This document shows, one piece after another, positions 58,417 to 64,000 of a stretch of 64,000 nucleotides of DNA (position 1 is the first letter of the stretch; every line of letters starts with the position of its first letter). A program made the translations under genes and the position numbers. The stretch is from positions 26,918 to 90,917 of the forward strand of contig NZ_JAUYOJ010000215.1 in the NCBI RefSeq assembly GCF_030697925.1, in the 5' to 3' direction. Origin of the DNA: Phenylobacterium sp. GTDB taxonomy: Bacteria; Pseudomonadota; Alphaproteobacteria; Caulobacterales; Caulobacteraceae. The notes under the pieces were generated by a model. That model was not told where the DNA came from. It saw nothing but the letters and a program-made list of their open reading frames with translations, and did not search any database.

Positions 58417-59880
58417 CTAGGACACCGCTTCCATCATCTGGGCCGGGCGCTTGAAGACGACGACGGGCATGAAGGCACGGCGGGTGGCGCCGGCGTCGTC
58501 GACCCAGGAGATGGCCACGCGTCGGCCGGCGTCAATCAGGGCGTCAGCGTCGTCAGCCGCCAGACTCAGGTAGGCGATCAGCTCCGCCAAGCCCTGTTCC
58601 AGCGGTTGGGCTTCGATCAGTTCCTCCAGCGACACTTGGCTGTGGGATTGCAGAAGGCGCCGGATCGCCTGCATCAGCCGCGCTTTGTCGACGTGGGTGG
58701 TGGCGAAGAGCGCGTCCAACGCGTTCAGGTCAAATTCGTCGTCGAGAACATCCACCTCGATCTGCGTCTTCTCAGGGGGTGTGAACAGGGGGCGGTCCAT
58801 CGCCAATCCGATCCGCGGCGCAGGTTCATCGAGCGGCATCAGCTCCCCGCTGGGCGCATTGGCACGGATGGCGAGGGCGTTCTGCTCAAGCTGGCGAATG
58901 AGATCCATGATGCGGCGGTTCTCGAGCCAAGCCTGGTCATCAAGGTAGCGCCGCAACTGTTCTGAAAGCCGTGCAACCGTCCTCTGCGCGACCTCGCCGG
59001 CCTCGAGCCAATCGTAGTGGATGCGCAGCAGCCTGCCGTCAGGCTCGAGCGCCTGGATAGCTTCCATCGCGAACGCGGTTTCCAGCAGCGCCGAGAGCTC
59101 CTCCTGGCGGGCCGGAGACATAAGCAGGTCCCAAAAGGCCCTGAAGCTCTTGCCCTGATCTGAGTCGGCGATGAGGTCGCGCTGGCCAAACACTTCTTCA
59201 AGCAGTCCAGCCTTGCCGCCCTCCCAGGTGGCGATGCGCTCTCGGACCTCCCGGTCAAGAATGCGGAAGTTCTGTTCCACTTCGCGGAAGTCCGACAGCA
59301 ATCCGCGCGCCGTGCCGGCGATCTGCATGAAGCGTTCCCGGATCTGTGTGGCGTCGAGAACCTCCATGTGTCCTTTCTGGATGTCCCGGATTTCGCGGTC
59401 GATCTCGGCCTTCCGCTTCTGCAGCTCCGAGATGCGCACACCGGGATCGGATTGCGCCCGTTCGACGAGCTGCCTGAGCAGGTCGAACACGGTCATCATT
59501 CGGGACTCGGTTCCGACAAACTGCCGCGCTTGCAATCCCGTGAGCCACTCCAGCGCCTTTTCCGTTGCAGGTGTAATGTCGAAGGAGGGCTCGTCGACGG
59601 CCCCGGCGTAGTACTTGCGAAGCCAGCCGTGTTCGTCGGAAGCCCAGTCGTCGAGGTACCCGCTCGCGGATTTGGGAAAGGCCTCGTCGCTGGCCTGGGC
59701 CCGCAATTTATAAAGATGATCGTCCAGCTTCGAGGCGAGCTCTGACTGGAGATGGGTACGGATGTTGGGGCGGATGAACGCGTCTTGCAGGAAACTCGCA
59801 ATCAGCGGCGCGTGAGCGGCCGTAAGCAGCCGCCAAGCCGGATTCATGCGCCGGAGCGCTTCAAGGGTTTGGTAGTCCAT
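58417..59880 (-). CDS. jetA: Wadjet JetA (DUF3375)
   Basis: MDYQTLEALRRMNPAWRLLTAAHAPLIASFLQDAFIRPNIRTHLQSELASKLDDHLYKL; start ATG 59880 within ORF to 59940. Confidence 0.93.
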   Translation of the reverse strand: MDYQTLEALRRMNPAWRLLTAAHAPLIASFLQDAFIRPNIRTHLQSELASKLDDHLYKLRAQASDEAFPKSASGYLDDWASDEHGWLRKYYAGAVDEPSFDITPATEKALEWLTGLQARQFVGTESRMMTVFDLLRQLVERAQSDPGVRISELQKRKAEIDREIRDIQKGHMEVLDATQIRERFMQIAGTARGLLSDFREVEQNFRILDREVRERIATWEGGKAGLLEEVFGQRDLIADSDQGKSFRAFWDLLMSPARQEELSALLETAFAMEAIQALEPDGRLLRIHYDWLEAGEVAQRTVARLSEQLRRYLDDQAWLENRRIMDLIRQLEQNALAIRANAPSGELMPLDEPAPRIGLAMDRPLFTPPEKTQIEVDVLDDEFDLNALDALFATTHVDKARLMQAIRRLLQSHSQVSLEELIEAQPLEQGLAELIAYLSLAADDADALIDAGRRVAISWVDDAGATRRAFMPVVVFKRPAQMMEAVS

Positions 59881-60089
59881 CGCGACCAATCCCGCCATAC
59901 GGCTACGCCAAATGCGGTCGCAGCTGTCGCCAAGCTGCACGATAGGACGTTCTTGTATCGTTCGACAATCAGGACGCGATCATCACCGTGCAGAGGTTCT
60001 CGATCTCGCGAGATGACTTTCAGAAACGCACGAACCCGGCCCAAACGCCTTTGAACACCGGCGCATCGTTGGCCGCTACCCCCACCACC

Positions 60090-60120
60090 GTAGGGATACG
60101 TCCGCAAGACGCGTCCCTAC
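60090..60120. repeat. hairpin GTAGGGATACGTC-CGCAA-GACGCGTCCCTAC
   Basis: Outer 7-bp and inner 4-bp stems around a 5-nt loop, upstream of jetA. Confidence 0.6.
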
Positions 60121-60213
60121 GACTAGACGACAGGCCTACACAGGTCCTGCACAGCCAATTGCATCTTGAATTTCATCAATTGATTCAGTAGGATATCTGC
60201 TCCAGATCTCCCC

Positions 60214-60271
60214 TTGCGGGAGAAGGTGGCCTTGCGGAGCAAGGTCGGATGAGGGGTCTCTCAGACCTCGC
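60214..60271 (+). repeat. 58-bp intergenic repeat, copy A (inverted relative to 62880-62937)
   Basis: TTGCGGGAGAAGGTGGCCTTGCGGAGCAAGGTCGGATGAGGGGTCTCTCAGACCTCGC identical to reverse complement of copy B. Confidence 0.95.
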
Positions 60272-60294
60272 CGGCTAGATCGGCGAAGCCAATT

Positions 60295-60381
60295 GGACAC
60301 GAAGGACGCGAAGATCGCGAAGAAGCCGAACACCCGGGGCCGCGCCACGGGCCCTTTGTGGCCTTCGCGTCCTTCGTGTCC
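60295..60381. repeat. large intergenic hairpin, 19-bp perfect arms
   Basis: GGACACGAAGGACGCGAAG (60295-60313) / CTTCGCGTCCTTCGTGTCC (60363-60381). Confidence 0.9.
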
Positions 60382-60519
60382 CTATCTCTTCCAAGAGTCG
60401 CGGCTGCGCCACCGCCAACCGGATAGGGCTATCGCCCCCCCATCCGACCCCACCCGCCCCAGATCAAAACACGAACGACCCTCTCGCAATCCGCCCCCGA
60501 TTTCGCTAAATCCCCCCAC

Positions 60520-61299
60520 ATGACGCCCAAGCACATCGACTTCGAAGGCATCGAGAACTTCCGCGACTTCGGGGGTTACGCCACCGCCTGCGGCCGGGGC
60601 CTGAAGGCCGGGCGGCTGTTCCGGTCCGCCAACCACGCCTACGCCACCGACGAGGACCTCGCCAAGCTGCGCGACCTGGGCGTGGAGGTGATCGTCGACC
60701 TGCGGCGTCGGCGAGAGCGGGAGCGGGAGGTGTCGCGGCGCTGGGACGGGTTCTCCGGCACGGTGATCGAGAACGACATCGAGGGCACCTATGCCGACTG
60801 GCAGGAGGCCATGGCCCAGGCCGACAGCATCGACGCGGCCTGGTTCTACAATGACAGCCTGACCTATTACCGCCGCGCGCCGCACGAGCCGCGCCACGTC
60901 GACCTGTACGCGCGCTATTTCCAGGCCCTGGCCGAGACCGACGGGGCGCTGGTCGTCCACTGCGCGGCGGGCAAGGACCGCACGGGGCTGATCTGCGCCT
61001 TCACCCACCACATCGCCGGCGTGCATCGCGACGACACCCTGGCCGACTACCTCGCCACCAATGACGAGGCGCGGATGGCGCGGAAGACCGGCTTCCTGGG
61101 GCCGTGGCTCAAGGACCTCACCGGACACACGGTGGACAACACGGCCCTGCGCCGGGCGGTCAGCGTCGACGAGGCCTATCTGGCCGAGGCGCTGAAGGTG
61201 ATCGACGAGACCCACGGTTCGGTGGACCGCTACCTGGAAGAGGTGCTGGGGGTCGACGCCGCGCTGCGCGCCCGGATCGAGGCGCGGATCCTGGGTTAG
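60520..61299 (+). CDS. tyrosine/dual-specificity protein phosphatase family protein
   Basis: IENFRDFGGYATACGRGLKAGRLFRSANHAYATDEDLAKLRDLGVEVIVDLRRRRERE; P-loop VVHCAAGKDRTGLI. Confidence 0.92.
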   Translation: MTPKHIDFEGIENFRDFGGYATACGRGLKAGRLFRSANHAYATDEDLAKLRDLGVEVIVDLRRRREREREVSRRWDGFSGTVIENDIEGTYADWQEAMAQADSIDAAWFYNDSLTYYRRAPHEPRHVDLYARYFQALAETDGALVVHCAAGKDRTGLICAFTHHIAGVHRDDTLADYLATNDEARMARKTGFLGPWLKDLTGHTVDNTALRRAVSVDEAYLAEALKVIDETHGSVDRYLEEVLGVDAALRARIEARILG

Positions 61300-61385
61300 G
61301 CTCGCAAGCAGGAGTCAAAGTCCCCTCAGTCACCCGCGGTGACGGCTCCCCGCGAGAGGAAGCAACTTGAGGCGGCGAAGCCGGT

Positions 61386-61446
61386 GGACACAAAGGACGC
61401 GAAGACCGCCGCGCTTCTCTTCGCGTCCTTCGCGTCCTTTGTGTCC
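61386..61446. repeat. intergenic hairpin, 19-bp perfect arms
   Basis: GGACACAAAGGACGCGAAG (61386-61404) / CTTCGCGTCCTTTGTGTCC (61428-61446). Confidence 0.9.
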
Positions 61447-61553
61447 GCCTCTTCCGGGGATTTCGGCTTCGCCGATTAAGATCCTCACCAGCGGGCGGGC
61501 TGACAGCGGGCGCGCCATCGCCTAATCGTCCCCGCAACAAGAAGGGGACCATC

Positions 61554-62726
61554 ATGCAGAGCTTCCAGCCGCCGCGGCGCATCCTGATGGGCCCGGGCCC
61601 CTCCGACGTCAGCCCCCGCGTGCTGGCGGCGCTGGGCCGGCCGACCATCGGCCACCTGGACCCGGCGTTCCAGGACCTGATGGAGGAGATCAAGGAGGCG
61701 CTGTCGCGGCTGTTCAACGCGCCCGGCTATGCCTGCGTGCCGCTGCCGGCGCCAGGAACGGCGGGGATGGAAGCGGCGATCATGAACCTGCTGGAGCCGG
61801 GCGACCGGGCGGTGATCGCCGTCAACGGCGCTTTCGGCGGCCGCATGGTCGACATGGCCGACCGGGCCGGGGCCGAGGTGGTCAAGGTCGAGTTCGAATG
61901 GGGCAAGCCGGTGGATCCGGCGGCGGTGGAAGAGGCGCTGAAGGCGGCGGGGAAGGTGAAGGTCCTGGCCTTCGTCCACGCCGAGACCTCCACCGGGGCG
62001 CGGTCGGACCCCGCCAGCCTCTGCGCCCTGGCGCGGAAATACGGGGCGCTCTCCATCGTCGACTGCGTGACCTCGCTGGGCGGGATCGTGGTGGACGCTG
62101 CGGCCTGGGACGCCGACGTGATCTATTCGGGCACCCAGAAGTGCCTGTCGGCGCCTCCGGGGCTGTCGCCGATTTGCCTGTCGCCGCGGGCCCAGGCGGC
62201 GATCGCGGCGCGGACCACCAAGGTCCGCAACTGGCTCTGCGACTTCAACCTGCTGATGAGCTACTGGGGCGGCGAGGGCGGCCGGACCTATCACCACACG
62301 GCCCCGATCAACGCGCTTTACGGCCTGCACGAGAGCCTGGTGGCCCTGTTCGAGGAGGGTCAGCAGGCGGTGCTGGTCCGCCACGCCCGCACCCACGAGG
62401 CGCTGGCCGCCGGGATCGAGGCGGCGGGGCTGAAATACCTGGTCGATGAGCCGCACCGGCTGCCGCAGCTCAATGCGGTGATCGTGCCGGATGGGGTCGA
62501 TGAGGCGGCGGTGCGGGCCTATGTGCTGGCCAAGTGGGACCTGGAGCTGGGGGCAGGGCTGGGTCCGCTCAAGGGCAAGGTCTGGCGCATCGGCCTGATG
62601 GGCGCCTCGGCGACGCCCTGGCACGTGCGGCTGTGCTTGACGGCGCTGTGCGAGGCCCTGGCGGCGCAAGGCTTCGCGGCCGACGCCAAGGCGGCGCTCG
62701 CGGCGGCGGACAAGAGGCTGGGCTAG
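61554..62726 (+). CDS. class V aminotransferase (alanine/serine--glyoxylate type)
   Basis: RRILMGPGPSDVSPRVLAALGRPTIGHLDPAFQDLMEEIKEAL; VDCVTSLGGIVVD; SGTQKCLSAPPGLSPICLS. Confidence 0.94.
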   Translation: MQSFQPPRRILMGPGPSDVSPRVLAALGRPTIGHLDPAFQDLMEEIKEALSRLFNAPGYACVPLPAPGTAGMEAAIMNLLEPGDRAVIAVNGAFGGRMVDMADRAGAEVVKVEFEWGKPVDPAAVEEALKAAGKVKVLAFVHAETSTGARSDPASLCALARKYGALSIVDCVTSLGGIVVDAAAWDADVIYSGTQKCLSAPPGLSPICLSPRAQAAIAARTTKVRNWLCDFNLLMSYWGGEGGRTYHHTAPINALYGLHESLVALFEEGQQAVLVRHARTHEALAAGIEAAGLKYLVDEPHRLPQLNAVIVPDGVDEAAVRAYVLAKWDLELGAGLGPLKGKVWRIGLMGASATPWHVRLCLTALCEALAAQGFAADAKAALAAADKRLG

Positions 62727-62765
62727 AGCGTCGGGGGCGGCGCAGCCGCGACGTCCAAAAGGCAG

Positions 62766-62855
62766 GAACCACGAACCTCACGAACGACACGAACGGTCGG
62801 CTTCACGGCCTGTCGAGTTCGGCTCTGTTCGTGTCGTTCGTGAGGTTCGTGGTTC
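62766..62855. repeat. large intergenic hairpin, 29-bp perfect arms
   Basis: GAACCACGAACCTCACGAACGACACGAAC (62766-62794) / GTTCGTGTCGTTCGTGAGGTTCGTGGTTC (62827-62855). Confidence 0.95.
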
Positions 62856-62879
62856 AATTTGGCTTCGCCACTCCAACCC

Positions 62880-62937
62880 GCGAGGTCTGAGAGACCCCTC
62901 ATCCGACCTTGCTCCGCAAGGCCACCTTCTCCCGCAA
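62880..62937 (-). repeat. 58-bp intergenic repeat, copy B
   Basis: Exact reverse complement of 60214-60271. Confidence 0.95.
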
Positions 62938-63064
62938 GGAAGGGGAGAAGGACGGCGTTCGCCAATCTCATGTCGGGTGAGCGGTACTTTCCGACTCCCC
63001 ATCGCGCGTCGAATGCGTACCTTGCCTTCGAACGCCGCCGGGACGAGCGGTCGAGGGGAACGTC

Positions 63065-64000
63065 ATGACCACCGTCGTCGAAGCCAGCGGACCCGGATCC
63101 ATCGCCGACATCCCGATCGAGGCCGAGCTAATGGGGGACGGCAAGCTGTCGCGGGGGGCGGCGGCTTGGGCGGTCTTCGAGGGGGCGCGGATCCCCTATG
63201 TGATCCTCATCACCATCTACATCTTCATGCCCTATGTGGCCGCCGTCATGGTCGGCGACCCGGTGCGGGGTCAGGAGATCATCTCGCGGTGGAGCCAGTA
63301 TTCCGGCTGGTTCATCATGGCCACGGCGCCGTTCCTGGGCGCCTCGATCGACAAGCTGGGGCGGCGCAAGACCTGGCTGGCGCTCATCACCGTGCTGATG
63401 ATCCCGATGATGTGGGCGCTGTGGTGGGCCAAGCCCGACGGCTCGGGGATGTCGGTGCTCACCGTCATGATCCTGACCACCCTGGTCGGCGTGCTCTATA
63501 CCTACTCCGAGGTGCTGCATAACTCGCTGCTGGTGCGCGCGGCGGGGATATCGGCGGCGCACAAGGCGTCCGGGTTGGCGCTCGCGCTGGGCAACGCCTT
63601 CGCCCTGCTGACCCTGGGATTCACGGCCTGGGCCTTCGCCCTGCCGGGCAGCGGCCTGCCCTTCGTGCCGGAGAAGCCGCTATTCGGGCTCGATCCGCTG
63701 CTGCATGAGCCCGAGCGGATCGTCGGGCCGATGGCGGCGATCACCTTCATGATCGGGGCGATCCCGCTCTTCCTATTCACCCCCGACGCCAAGCCGACCG
63801 GGGTTCCGGTCCTGCGCGCCCTGGGGCAGGGGGCCGTGGACCTCTGGCGGATGGTCTCCGGCATGAAGCATTACAAGGACGCGGCGATCTTCCTGATCAG
63901 CCGGATGTTCTATGTCGACGGCATGACCGCCATCCTGATCTATGGCGGCATCTACGCCAGCGGGGTGATGGGCTGGGGCGCGCTGGAGATGCTGATGTAC
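63065..64000 (+). CDS. MFS transporter (glycoside/cation symporter-like), runs off the right edge
   Basis: Own translation from ATG 63065, no stop before 64000: KLSRGAAAWAVFEGARIPYVILITIYIFMPYVAAVMVGDPVRGQEIISRWSQYSGWFIMATAPFLGASIDKLGRRKTWL... Confidence 0.88.
   Translation, partial: MTTVVEASGPGSIADIPIEAELMGDGKLSRGAAAWAVFEGARIPYVILITIYIFMPYVAAVMVGDPVRGQEIISRWSQYSGWFIMATAPFLGASIDKLGRRKTWLALITVLMIPMMWALWWAKPDGSGMSVLTVMILTTLVGVLYTYSEVLHNSLLVRAAGISAAHKASGLALALGNAFALLTLGFTAWAFALPGSGLPFVPEKPLFGLDPLLHEPERIVGPMAAITFMIGAIPLFLFTPDAKPTGVPVLRALGQGAVDLWRMVSGMKHYKDAAIFLISRMFYVDGMTAILIYGGIYASGVMGWGALEMLMY

Noticed and set aside
60200-62960. Possible CRISPR-like repeats in the intergenic gaps
   Set aside because: Repeats are inverted hairpins and a single inverted pair, not regularly spaced direct repeats with unique spacers; no cas genes.

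Overview
High-GC alphaproteobacterial window; gene content and repeats suggest Caulobacterales/Phenylobacterium (inference). Left part (1-8.7 kb): homogentisate catabolism (fumarylacetoacetase 5' part, hmgA, MhpA-like FAD monooxygenase, Ndh-like flavoprotein), alanine dehydrogenase, AraC regulator, class III aminotransferase. 9-16 kb: small housekeeping genes mixed with gene debris: dead IS481 and IS5 pieces, a YdeI-like remnant, a C-terminal sdhB remnant, and a VOC gene with ATA at the start position. 16.4-46.3 kb: a large catabolic block with three TonB-dependent receptors, MFS/POT transporters, an N,N-dimethylformamidase-like protein, a sphingosine-1-phosphate-lyase-like PLP enzyme, a HyuA/HyuB pair, a TetR regulator, two aldehyde dehydrogenases and a TTQ-type (methylamine/aromatic amine dehydrogenase) cluster without mauG. 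48.7-59.9 kb: a defence island with a short type II CBASS (CD-NTase, E2-like protein, HNH-SAVED nuclease) and a divergent fused HTH-ImmA/IrrE regulator, followed by a complete type I Wadjet system (JetABCD). 60-64 kb: chromosomal genes separated by a 58-bp perfect inverted repeat and three long perfect intergenic hairpins. All assignments come from reading the translations and sequence; no database search was run.
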